This document shows, one piece after another, positions 1 to 5,559 of a DNA stretch of 5,968 nt; positions within the stretch are counted from its first letter, which is position 1; every line of letters starts with the position of its first letter. The DNA lies in contig JAFAEA010000350.1 of NCBI GenBank assembly GCA_023424355.1, forward strand, positions 1 through 5,968, written 5' to 3'. This DNA comes from Chloroflexota bacterium. GTDB lineage: Bacteria > Chloroflexota > Chloroflexia > Thermomicrobiales > UBA6265. Below the pieces are notes generated by a model. The model was not told where the DNA came from. It did no database searches and worked only from the letters and a program-made list of their open reading frames with translations. The translations under genes and the position numbers were made by a program.

Positions 1-2241
1 GCCTGCGATGGTGGCGGCGGTGGAGGTGGCGACGATACCGCTGAGACCGTCGCAGTAGTGTTCGGTGTTCTGGATCACAACGAGGGTCCAATTTCTGGTG
101 CGTTGGTGGAAGTGTATGACGGCACAACTATATTTGGCAGCAAGAGCACAGATGGTGAAGGACTGGCCGCAATCGATCTTGAAGCAGGATCTTCCTATCA
201 ACTGCGTTTGAGTGCACCTGGGTTCCGCACTCTCTCCGGATTGCCTCTCCCTGTGACAAAGAACATGGATCCCGTGGTGTACTACCTTGAGCCACTACCA
301 GGATCCGTGACGTTTACGGTAATAGACGCTGTCACACGTGCTCCAATTCAGTATGCGAGCGTGGCGTTTAGCGACAATCTAGATGGCGACTATCAGACCG
401 AGACCGATGAAAATGGCGTTATTCAGCATGGAGATCTGGATGCTGGTACGTATTCATTCACGGTTTCTCATGGAAGTTATGCAACACAGGTCCTTGATGT
501 GACCGTGGAGAGTGGCAAGAACACTCCCATTTCCGTGGAGATGGGACATGCCGGCGATGTATGGACAGTCCAACTGGTCGATTCTGTTTCAGGCGCACCT
601 GTAAGGAATGCAGAAGTCTGGTTTACCCACATCGCTACCCAGGATTCCTACTTTGGTGAGACCGATGCCAGCGGTAAGTTCAGCACCGACCGCATCGCCG
701 ATGGCGATTATGCCTTCACCATTCACCACGATGACTATGTTCAAATCACTGATCTCACCGTCACCAAGATTGCTGGAACACCTACGAGAATTCCGATGCA
801 GGCATACGTTTCCGGTGAGGTAGAAATCACCGTCATCGATTCCCAGACCGGGAATGGCATCCCGGGCGCTACAGTTTCCATCGTGACCTTCTCTGTCGAT
901 GGCACGCGCGTACTTGGCACCACCCATGGTGGAACCGGCATGGACGGCGTTTACCATTCGCCAATGCTGAGCGGCGGGTCACATCAAATCAATGTGTATG
1001 CTGAGGGATACAACATCGAACGTGATAGCCTGCTCATCGTGAACCGCCACAACACTCTTGAGATCCAGATGGAACCCGCCGAAGTAGGGTGGTTGACATT
1101 CAATGTGTACGATGCCGAAACGAACAAGCCACTCTTCAATGCACATATCACGGTTACGCTGCGCGGTGGAGTGTTCTATATCGATTCCGGTTTTACGGAC
1201 GATGACGGAACCTGGACAGGCCCCAATGTTGGATGGATGGAGTACCAGGTGGATGTGGGCCGGGCTGGATACAAATCGTACTCAAATGTTCGGCTCGTGC
1301 AGAAGGGCGGCTCTCACTTCAATGTATATCTCGAACGAGGTATGCAGCACAACACGCAGTTTGCTGTCAACGTTCCAGTCGCAATCCCCGCCGATTCGCA
1401 GGTCATGACAGCGCCCGGCCTTGCCATTGCTCAACCGGGTCTCATCTTCATGCCGTATGCGCAGACGGTCGCAACCGAACCGTTGCCAGGTGCAAGTATT
1501 GCCCTTTACGACCGTTGGACGAACGAGCTTCTGTATCAGGGAGTGACTGATGAACACGGGATCGTCACCATCCCTGGTGTGTGGGAAGGCCCATACCTGC
1601 TGGTGGTCAACGCTGACGGGTGGCAGCAGTATCGAGAGGTGATTACGGTAGGCGACGGGTTCGCGCTGGATATCACTCTTGCACCAGTCGTCCCGACCGA
1701 CCCGACCGACCCAACGGACCCGACAGATCCGACGGACCCGACAGATCCAACCGATCCAACCGATCCGACAGACCCAACCGATCCAACCGATCCAGTAGAC
1801 CCGGTTGATCCTGTCGATCCTGTTGACCCGACTGACCCAGTGGATCCAGTCGATCCTGTGGACCCAGTGGACCCAGTGGACCCAGTGGATCCAACCGATC
1901 CAGTTGACCCAGTGGATCCAACCGATCCAGTCTCACCGGTAGACCCAGTAGATTCGGCTGATCCAACCGATCCCGTCTCACCGGTGGACCCAGTAGACCC
2001 AGTGGATCCGACCGATCCGGTTGATCCAGCTGATCCGACTGATTCGCCAGCCGAGGAATCGATCGCGCAATCCGGTAGTTCCACTACCATGGGTGGATCC
2101 GATACGACCAAATCACAGAACGTCAGTGGACTCCCTGTTACGGGTTCAGGTTCCATGGACACCTCCATGCTGCACATATGGGTGTTGCTGCTCGCGGGTG
2201 TCGGCCTGCTGGGCGCCGCCGTCCGCCGTTTCGCCAGATAA
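1..2241 (+). CDS. Cell-surface protein with six Ig-like modules, Pro-Asp stalk and LPVTG anchor (5' partial)
   Basis: Probably an adhesin or structural surface protein; its ligand cannot be told. The frame is open from base 1, so the GTG at 58 is not the start. The first codons read ACDGGGGGGDD, like a lipobox cysteine followed by a Gly linker; if so, only a signal peptide is missing. In window codons, six beta-sandwich modules of the carboxypeptidase-regulatory/CnaB-like type lie at about 19-98, 99-182, 183-267, 268-360, 361-447 and 494-561. Most carry a turn like T-D-x-x-G (ETDENG, ETDASG, FTDDDG, VTDEHG). A PTD/PVD stalk (565-681) and a Ser/Thr-rich spacer follow. The end has LPVTG (711-715), a hydrophobic stretch (about 722-741) and RRFAR, the layout of a sortase substrate. 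I see no CnaB isopeptide Lys/Asn pattern. Surface role: confident; exact function: unknown. Confidence 0.85.
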   Translation, partial: ACDGGGGGGGDDTAETVAVVFGVLDHNEGPISGALVEVYDGTTIFGSKSTDGEGLAAIDLEAGSSYQLRLSAPGFRTLSGLPLPVTKNMDPVVYYLEPLPGSVTFTVIDAVTRAPIQYASVAFSDNLDGDYQTETDENGVIQHGDLDAGTYSFTVSHGSYATQVLDVTVESGKNTPISVEMGHAGDVWTVQLVDSVSGAPVRNAEVWFTHIATQDSYFGETDASGKFSTDRIADGDYAFTIHHDDYVQITDLTVTKIAGTPTRIPMQAYVSGEVEITVIDSQTGNGIPGATVSIVTFSVDGTRVLGTTHGGTGMDGVYHSPMLSGGSHQINVYAEGYNIERDSLLIVNRHNTLEIQMEPAEVGWLTFNVYDAETNKPLFNAHITVTLRGGVFYIDSGFTDDDGTWTGPNVGWMEYQVDVGRAGYKSYSNVRLVQKGGSHFNVYLERGMQHNTQFAVNVPVAIPADSQVMTAPGLAIAQPGLIFMPYAQTVATEPLPGASIALYDRWTNELLYQGVTDEHGIVTIPGVWEGPYLLVVNADGWQQYREVITVGDGFALDITLAPVVPTDPTDPTDPTDPTDPTDPTDPTDPTDPTDPTDPVDPVDPVDPVDPTDPVDPVDPVDPVDPVDPVDPTDPVDPVDPTDPVSPVDPVDSADPTDPVSPVDPVDPVDPTDPVDPADPTDSPAEESIAQSGSSTTMGGSDTTKSQNVSGLPVTGSGSMDTSMLHIWVLLLAGVGLLGAAVRRFAR
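4..33 (+). other. Possible lipobox cysteine and poly-Gly linker
   Basis: Codons 2-11 encode C-D-G-G-G-G-G-G-D-D, preceded by Ala. A Cys after a small residue, followed at once by a flexible Gly/Asp tether, is the usual look of a mature lipoprotein N-terminus. The hydrophobic signal peptide that would prove it lies left of the window, so this is inference from the visible residues. Confidence 0.5.
1693..2043 (+). repeat. Pro-Thr-Asp / Pro-Val-Asp tripeptide repeat (stalk)
   Basis: This is 351 bases encoding 39 tripeptides, first a run of about 11 PTD units, then mainly PVD with interspersed PTD, and a few variants (PVS, SAD, PAD). Codons vary freely (ccg/cca/ccc/cct, gac/gat, acc/aca/acg/act), so much of the array is conserved as protein rather than as DNA. 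Some stretches are nearly exact at DNA level: a 9-base unit gtggaccca repeats three times from 1858, and a 38-base block at 1915-1952 recurs at 1960-1997 with two differences. The likely role is an extended, acidic, Pro-rich stalk that lifts the Ig-like modules away from the membrane or wall. Confidence 0.95.
2131..2238 (+). other. LPVTG cell-wall sorting signal
   Basis: LPVTG at 2131-2145 is followed by a short Gly/Ser/Met stretch, about 18-20 hydrophobic residues (starting near HIWVLLLAGVG) and the basic tail RRFAR just before the TAA stop. This three-part order matches the established LPxTG signal cleaved between Thr and Gly by a sortase. No sortase gene is in the window. Confidence 0.8.
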
Positions 2242-2267
2242 CCCGTCTCAGGTGAAACGATGATTAC

Positions 2268-2298
2268 AGAGGGTCGATCACTCAGCGATCGGCCCTCT
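2268..2298 (+). terminator. Strong hairpin after the surface-protein gene
   Basis: A 12-base-pair stem (agagggtcgatc at 2268-2279 with gatcggccctct at 2287-2298, one G-T wobble) closes a 7-base loop, 27 bases after the stop codon. No T-run follows on this strand, so it is not a textbook intrinsic terminator; it may still end or protect the transcript. Confidence 0.55.
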
Positions 2299-2306
2299 CC
2301 CGTCGG

Positions 2307-2346
2307 AAAAAGGGAACGAGACCCGGCATTTGCCGAGTCTCGTTCC
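2307..2346 (-). terminator. Rho-independent terminator of the exporter operon
   Basis: The arms ggaacgagac (2313-2322) and gtctcgttcc (2337-2346) pair perfectly over 10 bases. An inner cggc/gccg stem caps the loop after one C/A mismatch. Read on the minus strand the hairpin is followed by C and then TTTTT (2311-2307). It lies 24 bases beyond the permease stop codon. Stem plus T-run in the right orientation makes this a good intrinsic terminator for the minus-strand operon. Confidence 0.85.
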
Positions 2347-2369
2347 AGAACCAGGGGGTGTTGTTCGAA

Positions 2370-3257
2370 TTAGCTATCGCTGCGCTTCTGGAACAGCCAG
2401 TAGGTCAGCGGAATCAGTACGATCAGCGCACCAACCCACCAAATAACCGTGATCAGTGCATCGTTGCCAGCATCCGGGTAACCGTTCAGCAAGCTGCGAG
2501 TTGCACTCACACTCAGCGAGAATGGCTGATTTGCAGCGAACGCCTTCAGTGGTCCCGGCATGAAATCCGGACTCACGAACGCCGAGCTGATGAAGGTCAG
2601 CGGCATGATCAGGCTAAAGCCAATGCTGTTCACGGCTTCCACGGTGCGCAGCGCCAAACCAATGGCGGCACCGATCCAGCAGAAGACGAACGCGGTCAGC
2701 AGCATGATGCCGATGGCCCCGAGCCATTCACCCACACCGGCGGTTGGTCGGAACCCAACCGCGAATCCAACCAGAATTGTGGTGAACGTGGTGAAGATGG
2801 CTATTGCCATATCCGCCAGAATGCGACCAAGCACCACGGAAATGTGTTGCATTGGCAAGCTGCGGAATCGATCCATCAGCCCTTCCTTGGCATCAGTTGC
2901 GAGGCCAAGGCTGGTGTTCATGCCGCTGAACACAATACCCTGCAGCAGAATACCCACCACCAGATAGTTCACCGCATCGGCGCCCCCTGGAAGCGTCATC
3001 TGCACGGTGCCCGCAAAGATGTAGCGGAACATGAGCAGGAACATGAGCGGCATGATGGTGACACCAATCAGCCAATCCAGCTGCCGCGGAACCCGCAGCA
3101 AACTGCGCCACGCAAGCACCACGGAATCGCTCAGCGTCTGCGCGATCACCGATTTCGGCTGCGGTGTCAGATCCAGCGCAGTGCTCAGGCGAGCTGCGCC
3201 ATTTTCGGGAAGTCCGGCATCGATCACGTCGTTACCGGGGTAACTGGTACTAGTCAT
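2370..3257 (-). CDS. ABC-2 type exporter permease, DrrB-like
   Basis: Membrane half of an exporter, probably for a hydrophobic drug-like or lipid-like compound; the substrate is unknown. I start at the ATG at 3257 (MTSTSYPG, 295 aa) because it has a GAGGAG site upstream and lies just inside the end of the ATPase gene. DrrB proteins are of similar length. A soluble N-terminus of about 60 residues leads into six hydrophobic segments, beginning near LIGVTIMPLMF, VNYLVVGILLQG, ILADMAIAIF, WLGAIGIMLLTAF, IGFSLIMPLTF and ITVIWWVGALIV. Family-typical pieces are EGLMDRFRSLPM after the second segment and SSAFVSPDFMPGPLKAFAANQP before the last, the latter matching the ABC-2 extracellular loop. It overlaps the ATPase by 8 bases, which implies translational coupling. 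An upstream in-frame start at 3320 would bury it deeper in the ATPase gene and is less likely. Confidence 0.9.
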   Translation of the reverse strand: MTSTSYPGNDVIDAGLPENGAARLSTALDLTPQPKSVIAQTLSDSVVLAWRSLLRVPRQLDWLIGVTIMPLMFLLMFRYIFAGTVQMTLPGGADAVNYLVVGILLQGIVFSGMNTSLGLATDAKEGLMDRFRSLPMQHISVVLGRILADMAIAIFTTFTTILVGFAVGFRPTAGVGEWLGAIGIMLLTAFVFCWIGAAIGLALRTVEAVNSIGFSLIMPLTFISSAFVSPDFMPGPLKAFAANQPFSLSVSATRSLLNGYPDAGNDALITVIWWVGALIVLIPLTYWLFQKRSDS

Positions 3258-4263
3258 GGTTTGCGTTCTCCTCGGTTCCGTTCTCGGCCATATGGCCGGT
3301 AAGTTGCAGGAAGACATCATCGAGGGTCGGACGTCGCAGGCTGAAATCGGTCAGTTCCAGACCTTCCTCATCCAAACCACGAACGGCCGTAGCGAGGCCA
3401 CGAGCACCGGCCGGATAGGGCACGGTGAGGCGACGGGTATGCGGTTCCACCATGACATCGGCGTTCTCCACACCCCAGCGATCGGCCAGGTTGCGAAGCG
3501 ATGCTTCGGCAGCCACAAGATCGGTTTCCTCGCTGACCGAGATGTCGAGTCGCTCGCCGCCGAGCTGTGTCTTCAGTTGGTCGGCAGTGCCCTGGGCGAT
3601 GACCAGACCGTGATCGATCACCACAATCTCATCCGCCAGGCGATCTGCTTCTTCCAGATACTGGGTGGTGAGCAGCACGGTTGTGCCATCGGCCACCAGA
3701 TTCTCGATCACGCGCCACATATCGTTGCGACTGCGCGGATCGAGGCCGGTCGTCGGCTCATCCAGCACAAGTACTGGTGGTGCCACAATCAGGCTGGCGG
3801 CGAGATCGAGGCGACGTCGCATACCACCCGAGTAGGTCTTCAGCATGCGGTCTCCCGCTTCGCTGAGGCCAAACTGCGCCAGCAGTTCATCGGCGCGAGC
3901 AGCGGCGATCTTCTTCGGCAAGCGATAAAGCTGGCCAAACATCAGCAGGTTTTCGCGACCGGTAAGGATTTCATCCACCGCCGCGTATTGACCCGAAAGG
4001 CCAATCACGCGTCGCGCCTGCTCCGGGTGACCGAGCACATCCACACCAGCAACAGTTACTTCGCCGGCATCCGGCTTGAGCAATGTGGTGAGAATGCGCA
4101 CTGCGGTTGTTTTGCCGGCACCGTTCGGACCAAGCAAACCGAGCACAGTGCCGGTTTTCACGGAGATATTCACACCCTTCAGGGCCTGCGTTTCTCCATA
4201 GTTCTTCTTCAGGCCAACCGCGCGCACGGCGAAGTCTCCTGAGTAGGATTGCGTTTGCGCCAT
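3250..4263 (-). CDS. ABC exporter ATP-binding protein, DrrA-like
   Basis: ATPase that powers the overlapping DrrB-like permease. The chosen start is the ATG at 4263 (MAQTQ, 337 aa), preceded by GAAGGAG; the in-frame ATG at 4341 lacks support. Motifs by residue: Walker A GPNGAGKTT (45-53), Q-loop Gln92, signature YSGGMRRR (144-151), Walker B VLVLDEP (164-170), D-loop GLD (173-175). The switch position reads LLTTQYLEEAD with Gln201 instead of the usual His, which is characteristic of DrrA relatives. The C-terminal domain ends with LRRPTLDDVFLQLTGH, the hallmark of the daunorubicin-resistance ATPase family. Family knowledge says such pairs export antibiotics, other hydrophobic compounds or glycolipids. 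No biosynthetic genes are in view, so the substrate stays open. Confidence 0.93.
   Translation of the reverse strand: MAQTQSYSGDFAVRAVGLKKNYGETQALKGVNISVKTGTVLGLLGPNGAGKTTAVRILTTLLKPDAGEVTVAGVDVLGHPEQARRVIGLSGQYAAVDEILTGRENLLMFGQLYRLPKKIAAARADELLAQFGLSEAGDRMLKTYSGGMRRRLDLAASLIVAPPVLVLDEPTTGLDPRSRNDMWRVIENLVADGTTVLLTTQYLEEADRLADEIVVIDHGLVIAQGTADQLKTQLGGERLDISVSEETDLVAAEASLRNLADRWGVENADVMVEPHTRRLTVPYPAGARGLATAVRGLDEEGLELTDFSLRRPTLDDVFLQLTGHMAENGTEENANHD
3268..3273 (-). promoter_or_regulatory. Ribosome binding site of the exporter permease
   Basis: GAGGAG on the minus strand, 10 bases before the ATG at 3257 and inside the 3' end of the ATPase gene. It supports the MTSTSY start over the upstream in-frame ATG codons. 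Confidence 0.7.
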
Positions 4264-4268
4264 GGTCT

Positions 4269-4275
4269 CTCCTTC
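4269..4275 (-). promoter_or_regulatory. Ribosome binding site of the DrrA-like ATPase
   Basis: GAAGGAG on the minus strand, 5 bases before the ATG at 4263. It is a near-consensus Shine-Dalgarno and decides for the MAQTQ start. Confidence 0.85.
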
Positions 4276-4288
4276 ATTGGAATGCTCA

Positions 4289-4306
4289 CCGCCCGACGTT
4301 GGGCGG
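4289..4306. repeat. Inverted repeat in the leader of the exporter operon
   Basis: CCGCCC-gacgtt-GGGCGG: 6-base arms, with the centre also nearly symmetric. It lies 14 bases upstream of the Shine-Dalgarno of the DrrA-like gene. It could be a regulator site or an RNA hairpin next to the ribosome site; the sequence does not tell which. Confidence 0.5.
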
Positions 4307-4375
4307 CGCGCCAGTGTAACAGATTTGTCCAGTAAAACCACATGCCGTGATGTGTGGTGTTCACAGGATGGAAAA

Positions 4376-4393
4376 TCGCCGATTATCCGGCGA
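4376..4393. repeat. Inverted repeat TCGCCG-N6-CGGCGA
   Basis: Perfect 6-base arms around attatc, 18 bases in all, about 115 bases upstream of the exporter ATPase start. The size fits an operator for a dimeric repressor, but no regulator gene is in the window. Confidence 0.4.
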
Positions 4394-4584
4394 CCCTGCT
4401 AGCATGCAATTCGGAGCGGACAAAACACTTCCTCATTCTTGCGATTCGCAAACAATTCGACATTGCGATGCAGCGTTCCCGAGTATGCCGAATCCCATTT
4501 GGCAAAATGTGGAGAAAATGTGTCGATTTTTGATGGCGAATCTCGCGCTTCTTTTCGATTTTGTGTGCCGGGTACGTGATCTTC

Positions 4585-4612
4585 AGCGGTCGACGGAAGA
4601 ATCTTCCCCGCT
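4585..4612. repeat. Compound palindrome upstream of the riboswitch
   Basis: GGAAGA-a-TCTTCC (4595-4607) is a perfect 6+1+6 palindrome. It is flanked by AGCGG (4585-4589) and CCGCT (4608-4612), which also pair, leaving a 5-base bulge on the left side only. There is no T-run after it, so it does not look like a terminator. It lies 35-60 bases before the -10-like TACACT and could be a protein-binding site. Confidence 0.4.
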
Positions 4613-4659
4613 CGATAGTTCTGCGCTTACAGTTCAGGTATCGCGGTACACTTTGGTAC

Positions 4660-4680
4660 GCATCACGGACTGAGTGATGC
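4660..4680. repeat. Perfect 7-7-7 hairpin just before the TPP riboswitch
   Basis: GCATCAC (4660-4666), ggactga loop, GTGATGC (4674-4680). It starts 8 bases after the TACACT word and ends just before the aptamer. It may be the first hairpin of the leader RNA or an operator over the transcription start. Confidence 0.45.
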
Positions 4681-4685
4681 ATGAA

Positions 4686-4779
4686 CATACCGCTGCGGGA
4701 GCCTGGAATCAGGCTGAGAGGGCGAGGAATCGCCGACCGCGTACCTGATCCGGGTTATGCCGGCGTAGGAAATGCGATG
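4686..4779 (+). ncRNA. TPP riboswitch (THI-box)
   Basis: Binds thiamine pyrophosphate and represses the transport genes behind it. All conserved blocks are present in order: GCGGGAGCC (4695-4703); P3 GCCTG/CAGGC (4701-4705 with 4710-4714); CTGAGA (4714-4719), which recognises the pyrimidine ring; an extra stem GGCGA/TCGCC with a GGAA tetraloop (4721-4734); P2 closure GCGG with CCGC (4695-4698 with 4737-4740); ACCTGATC (4743-4750); P5 CCGG-gttatg-CCGG (4750-4763); and GCGTAGGAA (4764-4772), where AGG pairs with CCT (4744-4746) as P4. The ribosome site AGGA sits in this last block and the ATG follows 5 bases later, so control is probably by blocking translation initiation. A P1 of CGC/GCG, perhaps with CAU/AUG, is my inference. 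Confidence 0.95.
4767..4771 (+). promoter_or_regulatory. Ribosome binding site inside the riboswitch aptamer
   Basis: AGGAA at 4767-4771 is both the conserved 3' strand of the TPP aptamer and the only good Shine-Dalgarno, 5 bases before the ATG at 4777. Ligand-stabilised P4 would hide it. It fixes the start of the ATPase gene and rejects the in-frame ATG at 4681. Confidence 0.8.
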
Positions 4780-5559
4780 CAACCTCCCTTGTTGGAGATC
4801 TCTGATCTCAGCGCTACCTATATAGAAGACGGCCATTATTTGCTGGCCCTGCAGGATGTGAATCTGCAGGTGAATCCAGGCGAGTTCGTGTGCCTTATCG
4901 GCCCATCTGGGAGTGGCAAAAGCAGCCTCCTCGATGTGATCACCGGACTCTTCCCTGAAAGCCACGGTTCCGTGAAGATCGGTGGCAAGTCGACCCCGCC
5001 CCAAAAGCGACCCGGCCTCACGGCCTACATGCGACAGCGCGATCTGTTGATGCCATGGCGCACCGCCGTGGAGAATGCCGCTCTGGCGCTCGAGGTTCAT
5101 GGAGTATCCACCAACTCCGCACGCGAGATCGCGGCCTCCCGGTTCGCCGAGTTCGGACTCGCCGGCTTCGAACAGAGCTATCCCGCCCAGCTCAGCGGCG
5201 GCATGCGGCAGCGAGTCGCGTTCCTCCGCACCGTGCTGGCCGATCGGGACCTGTTGCTCCTGGATGAACCATTCGGTGCACTCGATGCGCTGAATCGGGT
5301 CACCATGCAGCAATGGCTGGTGCAAATGTGGGAGCACCAACAACAGGGTGTGGTGATGGTGACGCACGATGTTGAAGAAGCCGTGTTCCTGGCCGACCGG
5401 GTAGTGGTGCTTTCGTCTCGACCCGGCACCGTGATCCATGAAGAAAAGATCGATCTGCCACGACCACGGACTCGCACAATGGTGACCGATGCCGCATTTT
5501 TGCGGCATCGCGAAGCATTGCTGGGAGCACTTGGATTGCTGGAAGGCGGTGACGTGTGA
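4777..5559 (+). CDS. thiZ: ABC importer ATPase for a thiamine precursor, ThiZ-like
   Basis: Drives uptake of a thiamine precursor, most likely hydroxymethylpyrimidine or a related pyrimidine, with the permease behind it. The start is the ATG at 4777 (MQPPLLEIS, 260 aa), right after the riboswitch; the in-frame ATG at 4681 would translate the aptamer itself. Motifs: Walker A GPSGSGKSS (42-50), Q-loop Gln87 followed by LLMPWRT, signature LSGGMRQR (139-146), Walker B LLLLDEPFGALD (159-170), switch His197 in VTHDVEEAVFLADRV, then SSRPGTV. This pattern (PW after the Q-loop, DEPFGALD, HDVEEAVFLADRV) is that of the nitrate/sulfonate/taurine importer group (SsuB, TauB), to which ThiZ belongs. The family alone does not set the substrate; the TPP riboswitch does. 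A sulfonate-type importer is the alternative. Confidence 0.9.
   Translation: MQPPLLEISDLSATYIEDGHYLLALQDVNLQVNPGEFVCLIGPSGSGKSSLLDVITGLFPESHGSVKIGGKSTPPQKRPGLTAYMRQRDLLMPWRTAVENAALALEVHGVSTNSAREIAASRFAEFGLAGFEQSYPAQLSGGMRQRVAFLRTVLADRDLLLLDEPFGALDALNRVTMQQWLVQMWEHQQQGVVMVTHDVEEAVFLADRVVVLSSRPGTVIHEEKIDLPRPRTRTMVTDAAFLRHREALLGALGLLEGGDV

Larger units (their letters stand above)
4264..4685. other. Divergent intergenic region with several inverted repeats, no gene
   Basis: About 420 bases between the start of the exporter operon and the TPP riboswitch. Open frames of 101 and 108 codons exist here, but they cover each other on opposite strands, read as non-protein-like (Cys, His and Arg rich) and have no convincing ribosome site. 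The stretch from about 4400 to 4560 is clearly more AT-rich than the flanking genes, as expected for promoters. I see no -35/-10 pair good enough to call; the best -10-like word on the plus strand is TACACT at 4647-4652, and on the minus strand TACACT at about 4319-4314. Notable palindromes are at 4289-4306, 4337-4358, 4376-4393, 4585-4612 and 4660-4680. Confidence 0.7.

Noticed and set aside
1693..2043. CRISPR-like array or DNA-level satellite
   Set aside because: The repeats are in frame, 9-base based and coding, with no spacers.
1536..2177. 213-codon open frame on the minus strand, rich in Gly-Ser-Thr-Val repeats
   Set aside because: It is the antisense reading of the Pro-Thr/Val-Asp repeat; the GST/GSV pattern follows automatically from that array, and there is no sign of an independent gene.
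2358..3302. 314-codon plus-strand open frame opposite the permease
   Set aside because: The minus strand gives a clear membrane permease with family motifs; the plus-strand product is His/Gln-rich and without recognisable domains.
3256..4242. 328-codon plus-strand open frame opposite the DrrA-like ATPase
   Set aside because: The minus strand carries all ABC ATPase motifs; the long antisense frame is a by-product of codon bias.
4314..4652. Sigma-70-type promoters for both operons
   Set aside because: TACACT words occur on both strands, but no TTGACA-like box sits 16-18 bases upstream of either, so I do not call a promoter.
4347..4688. Small genes of 108 (+) and 101 (-) codons in the divergent region
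   Set aside because: They overlap on opposite strands, have non-protein-like composition, no convincing ribosome site, and the plus one runs into the riboswitch leader.
4681..4776. N-terminal extension of the ThiZ-like ATPase from the ATG at 4681
   Set aside because: These bases form the TPP aptamer, and the proper ribosome site is at 4767-4771 before the ATG at 4777.
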